From RI-242 sp038246255 (GTDB lineage: Bacteria; Planctomycetota; UBA1135; GCA-002686595): DNA of 64,000 bases. Below, piece after piece: positions 1-7,535 of this stretch (positions within the stretch are counted from its first letter, which is position 1; the number at the start of each line of letters is the position of its first letter). Location: the NCBI GenBank assembly GCA_038246255.1, contig JBBRWC010000001.1, positions 33,102-97,101 on the forward strand, read 5' to 3'. The notes beneath the pieces are model-generated. The model ran no database searches, was not told the DNA's origin, and worked only from the letters and a program-made list of their open reading frames with translations. The position numbers were made by a program, and so were the translations under genes.

Positions 1-689
1 TTGTGGGTGACGAGCAGCACGCTGCGCCCGTCGTCGTCGCACACACGCCGCAGGGTTTCGAGGATTTCGAGGCCGTGCGCTTGACTGAGGTTGCCCGTCG
101 GTTCGTCGGCGAGGAGCAGCGGCTGGTCACCCACGAGCGCCCGCGCGATCGACGTGCGCTGCATCTGGCCGCCGGACAGTTGGTGCGGCAGCGCATTCGC
201 ACGGTCCGCGATGCCAAAGCGCGTCAGCAGCGCATGGATGCGTTCGCGGTGGTGTTCGGGGCGCTCGCCGCGGATCGCGAGCGGAAGTCCGACGTTTTCC
301 TCGACGGTCAGGTTCGGAAGGAGATTGAAAAACTGGAACACGTAACCGACCGCGTGGCGGCGCAGGCGCGTGCGGTCCGCGGTGTCCATCTCGGTGAGGG
401 GCTCGCCGAACAGGTTGATCGCGCCAGCGGAAGGTTGGTCGAGCCCGGCAATGAGGTGCAAAAGGCTCGATTTGCCCGAACCGGAAGGTCCCATCACACA
501 CAGGAACTCCCCGCGTTGGAGCTCGAACGACACCCCGCGCAAGATGCCGACCTCTTCACCCGCCGGGCCGTGGAACTTGAAGACGTCGCGCACGTGCAGC
601 GCGGGGGCCTCGGGGCGGCCGATCACCGCCGCGGCGGTTCGGGACGTAGGGCGCGGCGGCGATCCCGCGGGTGTTAAGGGCTGGGCCAT
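1..689 (-). CDS. ABC transporter ATP-binding protein (LolD/MacB/FtsE-like), 3' end outside window
   Basis: Cytoplasmic ATPase subunit that would power an inner-membrane ABC permease or lipoprotein-release/efflux complex. The 229 residues in the window carry a full nucleotide-binding core: Walker A GPSGSGKS (about 67-74), Q-loop Gln119, signature LSGGQ (171-175), Walker B LLLADEP (191-197) and the switch His near 229. The compact core and LSGGQMQR signature fit the LolD/MacB family. The Ala/Pro-rich first 30 residues precede the domain. The stop codon and any permease partner lie beyond the left edge, so the substrate cannot be told. The ATG at 689-687 is the only convincing start. Divergent from the DJ-1-like gene. 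Confidence 0.9.
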   Translation of the reverse strand, partial: MAQPLTPAGSPPRPTSRTAAAVIGRPEAPALHVRDVFKFHGPAGEEVGILRGVSFELQRGEFLCVMGPSGSGKSSLLHLIAGLDQPSAGAINLFGEPLTEMDTADRTRLRRHAVGYVFQFFNLLPNLTVEENVGLPLAIRGERPEHHRERIHALLTRFGIADRANALPHQLSGGQMQRTSIARALVGDQPLLLADEPTGNLSQAHGLEILETLRRVCDDDGRSVLLVTH

Positions 690-768
690 GGTGTTCGATC
701 GGTAGGAAGTGCGCGTCCGCGGCGAAGGCCCGTGGGACGGCCCTGGGTGGGCGACGATTCTAGCGCCC

Positions 769-1473
769 ATGCGCGCGTGGCCCTTCCGCATGCGTCACGG
801 TGCCGTCACACTGGCGCGGATGTTGGAAGCTGCGCGGGAGCTCGCCATCGGCGTGCTCGTGTTCGAGGGGGCCGAGGAGCTGGATTACGTCGGGCCATGG
901 GAGGTCCTGGCGATGTCGAGTGAGGTGCTCGCGAAGGCCGCACAGCAGCCCGGGCAACAAAACGGGCCGCGCTCCCGCGTCACCCTGCTTGCCGAGGAGC
1001 TCGCGCCCGTGCGTTCGGCCAAAGGCCTCGTTGTCGTGCCCCACGCGCGACTCGCGGACAGCGGGCCCCTCGACGTGCTGGTCGTGCCGGGTGGGCGCGG
1101 GGTACGGCGCGAGCTCGGGCGGCCGGCCGGGCTCGCGGCCCTCGCCCGCGCGGCCGCCCCCTGCTCCTTTGTGGCGAGTGTCTGCACGGGCAGCGCGCTG
1201 CTCGTCGCGGCCGGCCTCGCCGACGGGCGCCGGGTCACGACCCACTGGGCCTACGTCGACACCCTGCGCGCGACGGGCCGCGTCGACGTGCAGGCGGATG
1301 CGCGGTACGTGTGCGATGGGCGCATCGTCACTGCCGCCGGGGTGTCGGCCGGCATCGACATGTCCCTGTGGCTGATCGGCCAGCTTTTTGGCATCCCGCA
1401 CGCCCGCGAGGTGAGCCGGCAGATCGAATACGACCCCGCGCCACCCTACGGCCAGGATTCAGGCGTGCCGTAA
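769..1473 (+). CDS. DJ-1/PfpI family protein (isonitrile-hydratase-like)
   Basis: Single-domain class I glutamine-amidotransferase-fold protein. Relatives include isonitrile hydratase and the N-terminal halves of GATase-AraC regulators; no HTH domain is present here. Visible marks are an IGVLVFEGAEELDYVGPWEV start strand, VLVVPGG and the nucleophile elbow SVCTGS, with Cys at about residue 139, followed by the TTHW and VTAAGVSAGID motifs shared with InhA-like members. Start chosen at ATG 769, seven nt after a GATTCT -10-like hexamer; in-frame starts at 709 and 820 are possible. Exact substrate unknown; family call secure. Confidence 0.85.
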   Translation: MRAWPFRMRHGAVTLARMLEAARELAIGVLVFEGAEELDYVGPWEVLAMSSEVLAKAAQQPGQQNGPRSRVTLLAEELAPVRSAKGLVVVPHARLADSGPLDVLVVPGGRGVRRELGRPAGLAALARAAAPCSFVASVCTGSALLVAAGLADGRRVTTHWAYVDTLRATGRVDVQADARYVCDGRIVTAAGVSAGIDMSLWLIGQLFGIPHAREVSRQIEYDPAPPYGQDSGVP

Positions 1474-1530
1474 CGCCCAGTCGCGCGGGCACATGAGTGG
1501 ATCCCGGCAGCGCTGGGCTAGGATCACACT

Positions 1531-2184
1531 ATGCGCTCACTCGCCTTTGCCCTTGTCCTCACCGCGTTCGCGGGCGCTTCCTTGTGCTCCTGCCGCAGCG
1601 CGTATTACTCCACGCTGGAGACCTTCGGGGTCCACAAGCGCGACATCCTCGTCGACCGCGTCCAGGAGGCGCGCGAATCGCAGGAGGATGTGAAAGAGAA
1701 CTTCGCCGATGCATTGGAGGCCTTCCGCAGTGTGCAGGCGTTCGACGGGGGCGACCTTGAGAAGCTCTATTCGAAGCTGAAGCGCGAGCTCGACCGCAGC
1801 GAGGCCGGTGTCGCGGACGTCAAGGCGCGGATCGTGCAGATCGAGAAGGTCAGCGGCGACCTCTTTACGGAGTGGCGTGCGGAAGCCTCGAACATCGAGG
1901 ACCGCGAGCTGCGGGCCGCGAGCGAGCGGCTCGAGGAAGACACCCGCGATGCCTACCGCGACCTGATCGCCGCAATGAAGCGCGCCGAATCGAAGATGGA
2001 CCCGGTGTTGACGCGTTTCCGCGATCACGTGCTTTTCCTGAAGCACAACCTCAACGCGCGGGCGGTGGCGTCCCTCGCGGGAAGCCTCGCGACGATCGAA
2101 ACGGACGTGGGTGCGCTCATCGCGGACATGGAAGCGTCGATCGCCGAAGCGGACGCGTTCCTCGCGCAGATGACGACCGGCTGA
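1531..2184 (+). CDS. DUF2959 family lipoprotein
   Basis: 217-residue predicted lipoprotein: short basic start, hydrophobic stretch and Cys residues at about 19 and 21, then a largely alpha-helical, charged, coiled-coil-like body (YYSTLETFGVHKRDILVDRV near the start is typical of DUF2959). Function of the family is unknown; members sit in the cell envelope. The ATG lies six nt after TAGGAT (1519-1524), so the transcript is probably leaderless. It converges on the small membrane protein at 2253-2717. Confidence 0.8.
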   Translation: MRSLAFALVLTAFAGASLCSCRSAYYSTLETFGVHKRDILVDRVQEARESQEDVKENFADALEAFRSVQAFDGGDLEKLYSKLKRELDRSEAGVADVKARIVQIEKVSGDLFTEWRAEASNIEDRELRAASERLEEDTRDAYRDLIAAMKRAESKMDPVLTRFRDHVLFLKHNLNARAVASLAGSLATIETDVGALIADMEASIAEADAFLAQMTTG

Positions 2185-2252
2185 CACCCGCAGGCGGCGA
2201 GATCCGCCAGCGGTGCCATCCGAAGACCATCGGGCCGGTTAACAAAGGTCGC

Positions 2253-2717
2253 TCACCAGGCCGGCGTCAGGCCCGCTTCCGAAGGCATCCGTTTGCGCCG
2301 GAAGGCGATCAAAAGCTCGCGCACTGCGTCGCGCTCCGCAACGCTCCAGGCCGTCGGCGCGCGGTCCGCAAGCAATCGGCCCGCGCCCGCGGGGCCGCTC
2401 GGGGGCCAGTCGGCGCGCGCGAGCAGCCCGGCAACCGCACCCCGCGTGCGGGCATCCCAATCCTTGGGATCGATTCCGAGGGCCGCTGTGAGAACGCCCT
2501 GGTCCGCGCCGGGGGTCGCGTCGAGCCCCAGCAGCGCGCGCTCTTCGCGCAGGTGGTCCGCGTGCGCCCCGCGCAGGCCGTCGAGCGCTCCGCTCAAAAA
2601 CAACCACAGGAAAAACGCCCCGATGACCATCAGGGGAACGAAGGCGACCAGCAGCCAGCGGTGGCCCTCGCCCTTCTGCGCAGGGTCCCGCGCCGGTTTG
2701 CTTGCTTGGGCGTCCAT
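2253..2717 (-). CDS. Hypothetical single-pass membrane protein
   Basis: 154 residues: a polar N-terminus, one strongly hydrophobic segment (about residues 22-45), then a soluble Ala/Leu-rich domain with no motif I recognise. No function proposed. The start is supported by a TAGGTT hexamer ending six nt before the ATG (minus strand, 2729-2724). Confidence 0.6.
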   Translation of the reverse strand: MDAQASKPARDPAQKGEGHRWLLVAFVPLMVIGAFFLWLFLSGALDGLRGAHADHLREERALLGLDATPGADQGVLTAALGIDPKDWDARTRGAVAGLLARADWPPSGPAGAGRLLADRAPTAWSVAERDAVRELLIAFRRKRMPSEAGLTPAW

Positions 2718-3042
2718 AGCGCCAACCTAAGCCCCCGGCGTCGGCGCTGCGAGCCCGGGTCCTTTGGTGCCATACTTCTTTCGCCTCCCGCCGGACCCTT
2801 TGAGCGAAAAAACCGTTCCCCGACAAAAAACGGGCAAGCACCGCGCCCTCTCCAAGCCGAGCCGTGAGGCGCGCGGACCTCTGGGAGCGCGGGCATCTGG
2901 CCCGCCCTGGAGCGGTGCACGAGGGGGCACGCGCTCAGCACGCTCCAAGGCGGGCACGCCCGTGCCGCGCGTGACGAAATGCGGGCTCTCAATTCGAAGG
3001 TCCGCGCTTGAAAGCGCGGCCAGGCATTCAGGCGACCGGCGT
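2718..3042. other. Intergenic region with palindromic repeat
   Basis: About 325 bases without a supportable gene. The hypothetical gene reads out of it leftward and the response regulator ends at its right edge. It holds the dispersed GC-rich repeat listed separately; the open frames crossing it (GARASGPPW-type peptides) are translations of that repeat. Confidence 0.7.
2884..2970. repeat. Dispersed GC-rich palindromic repeat, copy 1
   Basis: Bases 2884-2906 (GGAGCGCGGGC-ATC-TGGCCCGCC) match 63830-63852 at 22 of 23 positions. A second inverted segment (CGGGCACGCCCGTG, near 2951-2964) follows within 60 bases. Short palindromes of this kind are typical of REP-like intergenic repeats in GC-rich genomes; the nature of this family is inferred. 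Confidence 0.6.
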
Positions 3043-3642
3043 TCACTGGGCCGAGAGCACCATCCGCACCAGGGCGGCCACGGAATCGACGCGCAGCTTG
3101 CGCATCAGATTCATGCGGTGGACGTCGACGGTCTTCGGGCTGATCGCGAGCCGCTGCGCGATCGCCTTGGTCGGCGCGCCCTCGACGACGAGCTCCATCA
3201 CCTGGCGCTCGCGCGGGCTCAGTGAATCAAGACGCGCTCGCACATAGGCGTGCTGCGCCTGGCGCGAGCGCAGATCGGCGGTTCGCTGGCAGGCATCCCC
3301 CAGCGCCTGCGCGATCTCCTCGCAGGGTGTTCCGCGCTCGACGACCGTGTAAGCACCCGCGCGCATGGCGCGCACGGCGAGCTCGACGGCGGCGCGTTCG
3401 AGGAGCACGACAACCGACAAAGCGGGGTCGTGGCTGCAGATCGCTTCCAGCGCCTCCACACGGTCGCCGACCGGCAGTTGCACTTCGACGAGCACCGCGT
3501 GTGCGGGCTCAGTTTCAAGGTGCCTCAAAAGGTGCTCGCTGGTCGTGTGCATGTGGCAACGCATCCCCGCGGTCGCGAAAGCGAAACCCAAATCCGCGAC
3601 CAACGCGCTGTCCCGCTCGACCACGTGCACCAATGGCCGCAT
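3043..3642 (-). CDS. FixJ/NarL-type response regulator with degenerate receiver
   Basis: 199 residues: a receiver domain (about 1-120) and a C-terminal LuxR-type HTH (LSPRERQVMELVVEG, then TKAIAQRLAISPKTVDVH) that would bind promoter DNA. The receiver looks inactive as a phospho-switch. The acceptor Asp is Glu53 (VLVEVQLP), the conserved Thr is Leu, the conserved Lys is Arg, and only part of the acidic pocket remains (Glu9, Asp11). It probably acts without phosphorylation, or is locked on by the Asp-to-Glu change (inference). No histidine kinase is nearby. Start: ATG 3642, six nt after CATAAT (3654-3649); an upstream in-frame ATG at 3801 would add 53 low-complexity residues. Confidence 0.85.
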   Translation of the reverse strand: MRPLVHVVERDSALVADLGFAFATAGMRCHMHTTSEHLLRHLETEPAHAVLVEVQLPVGDRVEALEAICSHDPALSVVVLLERAAVELAVRAMRAGAYTVVERGTPCEEIAQALGDACQRTADLRSRQAQHAYVRARLDSLSPRERQVMELVVEGAPTKAIAQRLAISPKTVDVHRMNLMRKLRVDSVAALVRMVLSAQ

Positions 3643-4063
3643 GGGCGCATTATGTCCGGACTTCGGTGCAGACGCATCAATAGCGGCCGGCGACGCGCGT
3701 GGATCGTCCGTGGGTTGAGGCGGAGCAGACGCACTGCACATGAGGGAATACCCTTTGCGTATCCGGGTAAGAAGATTGGGGCGCCGTGCCGCGTGATCCA
3801 AGAACCGCGATGTTCAATAGTCGACGGACGGCACGGATTCGGACCAGGTTTCTGTCGTCGAAGCGCGAATAGGCGCTCCATCCGGGACGCGGATGTCGCA
3901 TCCCTGAGACCCGACCCGCATGCCCGATCGCTCTCCCCAAGGGGTTAGGCGCAGGGACCCTAAGGGTTAAACGCAGGGCGCCGGAGGGTGAAGCGAAGGG
4001 GCGCGAACGCACTCCCCCGTTCAGCACGACCCATCCTTCCCCAAGGCACTCCCCCCCAAACTT
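3643..4063. other. Intergenic region upstream of the response regulator
   Basis: About 420 bases between the 3' end of mazG and the start of the response regulator. No convincing gene. It contains the CATAAT promoter element next to the regulator start and the three 22-bp-spaced direct repeats listed separately. Confidence 0.6.
3942..4000. repeat. Three 15-bp direct repeats with exact 22-bp period
   Basis: GGGTTAGGCGCAGGG at 3942-3956, GGGTTAAACGCAGGG at 3964-3978 and GGGTGAAGCGAAGGG at 3986-4000. Start-to-start spacing is 22 bases each time, two helical turns, so equivalent positions face the same side of the DNA. That geometry suits a multi-site operator. It lies 300 bp upstream of the response-regulator start. 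Confidence 0.55.
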
Positions 4064-5023
4064 CTACACTGTCGCTGTGCCGCGTTTCGCACGCTCCCAC
4101 GCGGCCATCATCTCGGCCAGTTCGCGCCCTTCGAAGCGACCGTCAAGGTCCACTTCCATCGTGCGAAAACGCCGCTCGAAACGCCGCGCCGCCTCGCGCG
4201 CGACGGCCTCTGGATCGATGCCCACGTAGTTGCCCAACTGCGCCGTCGCAAACAAGACGTCGCCGAGCTCGCGCGCCAAAGCCTCCCGATCCGCGGCACC
4301 ATTCGACGATTCGGCGCGTTCGAACGCAGCTTCCAGTTCGGCGAGTTCCTCGCGCACCTTCGCGAGGGCGCCGCGCGCGTCACCCCAACGGAAGCCCGCG
4401 GAGATCGCCTTGCTCCCGACACGCTGCGCACGTTGGAGCGCAGGCAATCCCGTGGGCACTCCCGCGAGAGCGCTCGTGTCCTCGCGCTCGCGCCCCTGTG
4501 CGCGGCGCAGTTCACGCTCCTGCTTCTTGATGCGCTCCCACTGGGAGAGCACCGCGTCCGCACTTTCGCTGTGCCCTTCGCCAAAAACGTGCGGGTGGCG
4601 CCGGATGAGTTTTTCACTCACCGCGCGCGCGACACGCGTCACATCAAAACGACCTTCGTCCGCGGCGATTTGGCACAGCAGGAAGTGGGCCATCAAAAGA
4701 TCGCCAGCCTCCTCGATCGCATCGCGCACGTCACCAACTTCGAGTGCGTCCACCAGTTCATGCGCCTCCTCGACGAGGCTCGGCGCCAGGCTGATCGTCG
4801 TCTGCTCAAGATCCCACGGGCAGCCCCCTTGGGGCGCTCGCAGACGCGCCACGATGGCGAGCAGCTCCGCGAGCGCGTCGAGCGTGGCGTCCCCCGTTGG
4901 ACGGGGGGGGGCGAGGGGCCGCGGGCCCACCGGGGGTGACGTGGTCTGCTGGGCCAAGATGTGTGCGCCCCCGTCGGCCCCGGGGCTCGGGTTTGCTCCG
5001 TCGCGATCGTTGGGAGACTCCAT
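4064..5023 (-). CDS. mazG: Nucleoside triphosphate pyrophosphohydrolase MazG
   Basis: Cytoplasmic house-cleaning enzyme that hydrolyses (d)NTPs to NMP and PPi. Two all-alpha MazG repeats are visible. The first has LRAPQGGCPWDLEQT, EEAHELVDAL and EEAGDLLM; the second, after residue 200, has FRWGD, REELAELE and RELGDVLFATAQL. The ExxE...ExxD metal-binding sets are intact in both. 319 residues is longer than the usual 260-280 because of an unconserved Pro/Gly-rich N-terminal extension of about 45 residues. The ATG is six nt after TAGAGT (5035-5030). A 206 bp repeat element lies just upstream. Confidence 0.93.
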   Translation of the reverse strand: MESPNDRDGANPSPGADGGAHILAQQTTSPPVGPRPLAPPRPTGDATLDALAELLAIVARLRAPQGGCPWDLEQTTISLAPSLVEEAHELVDALEVGDVRDAIEEAGDLLMAHFLLCQIAADEGRFDVTRVARAVSEKLIRRHPHVFGEGHSESADAVLSQWERIKKQERELRRAQGREREDTSALAGVPTGLPALQRAQRVGSKAISAGFRWGDARGALAKVREELAELEAAFERAESSNGAADREALARELGDVLFATAQLGNYVGIDPEAVAREAARRFERRFRTMEVDLDGRFEGRELAEMMAAWERAKRGTATV

Positions 5024-5045
5024 GGGCGGACTCTAACCCACCCCC

Positions 5046-5251
5046 CCTAGCCCGGGCTCTTCATCCGGTTTTCGAGCGGGCGAGCCCAAGGCGCTGTCTG
5101 GTGGTGCGTTGTGGCCGCCGAATCCACAGGCGACCTTGAACAGGCCAACGCGGACGCCCGTGGTCGCAAAGTGCCGCCAGAGGGCGAAAGGCGGCCAAAG
5201 GCCGCCGTTTGGGCCGTGTGGTCGGAAAGCTGTTGAATAACTCGGGCTAGG
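5046..5251. mobile_element. 206-bp MITE-like element, copy 1
   Basis: Begins CCTAGCCCGGG and ends with the inverted counterpart (GAATAACTCGGGCTAGG). Interior matches copies at 57419-57625 and 58345-58550 along its length, including the segments TTTTCGAGC, CGACCTTGAACAGG and CGCAAAGTGCCG. An internal perfect hairpin, GGCGGCC-aaa-GGCCGCC, sits at 5190-5206. No coding capacity. It fills the divergent promoter region between mazG and the SIS-domain gene. Confidence 0.8.
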
Positions 5252-5253
5252 AA

Positions 5254-5274
5254 CCCGGCCCCGCCGGGGCCGGG
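5254..5274. other. GC-only hairpin next to MITE copy 1
   Basis: CCCGGCCCC and GGGGCCGGG form a nine-bp perfect inverted repeat with a three-base loop, 60 bases before the start at 5334. It would sit upstream of the TATCCT promoter-like hexamer at 5306-5311, so a transcript role is uncertain. Confidence 0.4.
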
Positions 5275-5333
5275 CTGGGCGCGAACGGGCGCCCCCCGGG
5301 GCCGTATCCTCGGGCTGGCCCCTGTCCACACGC

Positions 5334-6320
5334 ATGTCCATCCTCGAAGCCGAGATCGCACGCGTGCCCGAGGTTGTGGCGGGGCTCGCGCGGGTCGCGC
5401 TTGCCGCGTTGGAGCGCATCGCCGGGCTCGCGCGGGCGCAGCGCCCCACTGCGCTCTTCACCCTTGCGCGGGGATCGTCGGACGCCGCCGCGACGTACCT
5501 CGCATACCGCGCCGCCGGAATCGGGGTGCCGACGGGATCGCTCCCGCCCTCGTCGATCAGCCTCGAGCACGCACCCCTCGCACTGCCCGGCGCGTGGCTC
5601 GTCGCCATTAGCCAAAGTGGGCGCAGCGCCGATCTCGTCGAGGCCTTCGGCACGCTCGCCTCGGCCGCCCACGTTTCGATCGCCATCACCAACGACGCCG
5701 CGGCGCCAATCGCACAGCGCGCGCAGGTGGTGCTCCACCAAACCGCGGGCGTGGAGCGCAGTATCGCCGCCACGACGACATTCCAGGCGAGCCTCGCACT
5801 CGCCGACGGGTTGATTGAAGCGATCGAGGGCCACGTGCAGCCCGCGCGGTTCCTCGCGCTGGCGCGTTGTCTGGCCGCGCCCGCGGCATGTGACCTCGCG
5901 CCGCTGATCGACGCGACGAGCGCGCTGGTACTGTCCCGTGGGGCGAGCCTCGCGGCGGCCCAGGAGGTCGCGCTGAAGCTCAAGGAGGCGGCAGGACTTC
6001 ACGCGGAGGCGATGAGCGCCGCGGAAGTGATGCACGGCCCGCGTGCACTCGCTGCGCGCGGGATTGCCGTGCTCGCGCTGATTCCGCGCGGCAACGCGGG
6101 CGCGAGCACGGCGGATGCGGCACGCGCGTTGGGGCGGCTGGGAGCACGGGTGGCATGGCTGCGCGTGCCGCCCAGCGAAGAAACCGCGCAGAACCCCCTG
6201 GCCTTCGATCCAAGTCTCCTCGTGCAATCCTTCTACCGCGCGCTCCCGGCGTTTGCCCGCGCACGCGGCGCCGACCCCGACGCCCCACCGCACCTCGAGA
6301 AAGTGACCTCCACGCGATGA
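5334..6320 (+). CDS. SIS-domain sugar-phosphate enzyme (NagB-II/GlmS isomerase-domain family)
   Basis: Double SIS-domain protein of 328 residues matching the isomerase half of GlmS without the glutaminase half; relatives act as glucosamine-6-phosphate deaminases (NagB-II) or AgaS-type enzymes on amino-sugar phosphates. Visible: LARGSSDAAATY (phosphosugar loop), AISQSGRSADLVEA, KLKEAAGLHAEAMSAAEVMHGP and the family-typical tail PDAPPHLEKVTSTR. Its stop overlaps the next start by four bases (ATGA), coupling it to a solute-binding lipoprotein. A TATCCT hexamer lies 22 nt upstream, beyond MITE copy 1. Confidence 0.85.
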   Translation: MSILEAEIARVPEVVAGLARVALAALERIAGLARAQRPTALFTLARGSSDAAATYLAYRAAGIGVPTGSLPPSSISLEHAPLALPGAWLVAISQSGRSADLVEAFGTLASAAHVSIAITNDAAAPIAQRAQVVLHQTAGVERSIAATTTFQASLALADGLIEAIEGHVQPARFLALARCLAAPAACDLAPLIDATSALVLSRGASLAAAQEVALKLKEAAGLHAEAMSAAEVMHGPRALAARGIAVLALIPRGNAGASTADAARALGRLGARVAWLRVPPSEETAQNPLAFDPSLLVQSFYRALPAFARARGADPDAPPHLEKVTSTR

Positions 6321-7078
6321 TTTTCCGCACCCGCCGTTTTGTGATCGCGCTCGCTCCGCTCCTACTGCTCGCCGCCGGAGCGTGCGACGGCCCGCGTTCC
6401 GCCAGTCCGCGGCTCGTCATCGGTTCGGACCTTGCGAACCCACCGTTTGCCTCGGTGAACGCGCAGGATGAACCCGTGGGGCGCGACGTCGAAATGGCGC
6501 GCGAACTCGCGCGGCGAACAGGGCGCGAACTCGAATGGCGGCGTATGCCCTTCGACATGCTGCTGGACGCGGTCGAGCGCGGCGCAATCGACGCGGTGGT
6601 TGCGACCCTCGGCATCACCCCTGCACGCACCGCACGAGTGCCGTTCACGCGCCCCTACTATGTCACGGGGATCGCCGTGCTGGTGCGCGCGGGCGACGGG
6701 GAACCGCAGAGTCTCGCGGATCTTGCTGGCAAACACATCTCGGCCGGGCGCGGTACGACGTCGGAGAGCGCGGCGCGCTCCGAACTCCCGCGCGCCATCC
6801 TCGCGGAGCCCTCGGACAAGGGTGACAACGCGTTCGAACGCCTCTTCGCGGGCGACGTCGACGCGATCGTGCTCGACGGACCCAATGCTGCTGCCATCGT
6901 GGCCGAGCACCCCGATCGTGTGCGGCGTCTGCAGCCCGACCTGGCGGAGGAGCGCTACGGCATCCCCGTCCGTCCGGACGCACCCGACCTTCTGCGCGCG
7001 CTCGACGAGGCGCTGCGCGCGATGGAGGCGGAGGGCGTACTCGACGCTCTCAACCGCCGCCACGGCCTCGCGCAGTGA
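6317..7078 (+). CDS. Extracellular solute-binding lipoprotein (SBP_bac_3 family)
   Basis: 253-residue periplasmic binding protein of the polar amino acid/opine type. The signal ends in the lipobox LAAGAC. The mature part shows RLVIGSDLANPPF, then GRDVEMARELARR, AIDAVVATLGITPAR, TRPYYVTGIAVLV and the second-lobe AIVLDGPNAAAIV, all standard for the fold. ATG chosen at 6317, overlapping the preceding stop (ATGA); the longer in-frame extension lies inside the SIS gene. No permease or ATPase follows, so it may act as an orphan binding protein or sensor input. Confidence 0.88.
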   Translation: MIFRTRRFVIALAPLLLLAAGACDGPRSASPRLVIGSDLANPPFASVNAQDEPVGRDVEMARELARRTGRELEWRRMPFDMLLDAVERGAIDAVVATLGITPARTARVPFTRPYYVTGIAVLVRAGDGEPQSLADLAGKHISAGRGTTSESAARSELPRAILAEPSDKGDNAFERLFAGDVDAIVLDGPNAAAIVAEHPDRVRRLQPDLAEERYGIPVRPDAPDLLRALDEALRAMEAEGVLDALNRRHGLAQ

Positions 7079-7097
7079 CCGGAAGCTTCGCGTGGAG

Positions 7098-7382
7098 TTA
7101 CTTCGAGACTGTCACCCCTTTCCAGAAGGCGATGTGACCGCGGATGTTCGCTGCGGCGGGTTTCGGATCGGCGTAGTACCAGGCGGCGTCGGTGTTCTCC
7201 TTGCCGTTCACCGACAGCGTGTAATAACTCGCGGTGCCTTTCCAACCGCACACGGTCTGCGTCGCGCTTGCCTTGACGAAGCGCTGATCGAGCGCGGTCG
7301 CCGGGAAGTAGACGTTGCCGTCGACCACTTCGAACACCTCGGATTCCGCGACCACAGCTCCATTCCATTCGGCTCGCGCCAT
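7098..7382 (-). CDS. DUF427 domain protein
   Basis: 94-residue protein covering the whole DUF427 fold (ARAEWNGAVVAESEVFEVVDG, NVYFP, WKGTASYYTLSVNG, AAWYYADPKP, HIAFWKGV). Family function is unknown. Start chosen at ATG 7382: it matches the family N-terminus and is one of the few here with a clear Shine-Dalgarno (GAGGTG about eight nt upstream). An upstream in-frame extension to 7484 is not family-like. Confidence 0.85.
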   Translation of the reverse strand: MARAEWNGAVVAESEVFEVVDGNVYFPATALDQRFVKASATQTVCGWKGTASYYTLSVNGKENTDAAWYYADPKPAAANIRGHIAFWKGVTVSK

Positions 7383-7535
7383 CGATTGCACCTCGTGAAG
7401 GGGGTTCAAAGAGCGGACAAAAATCAACGCCTTGGTCGGTTCTTGTCCGCGAACGAGCTCCAGCGCCGCAAGGCGCTGGGCCAAACATCATCTGACAGCT
7501 ACTTTGCGTCGGCCGAGCCGACTTTTCCAAGCTGT

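Noticed and set aside
3942..4000. CRISPR-like array
   Set aside because: Only three diverged 15-bp repeats with seven-bp gaps; no spacer-sized unique sequences and no cas genes.
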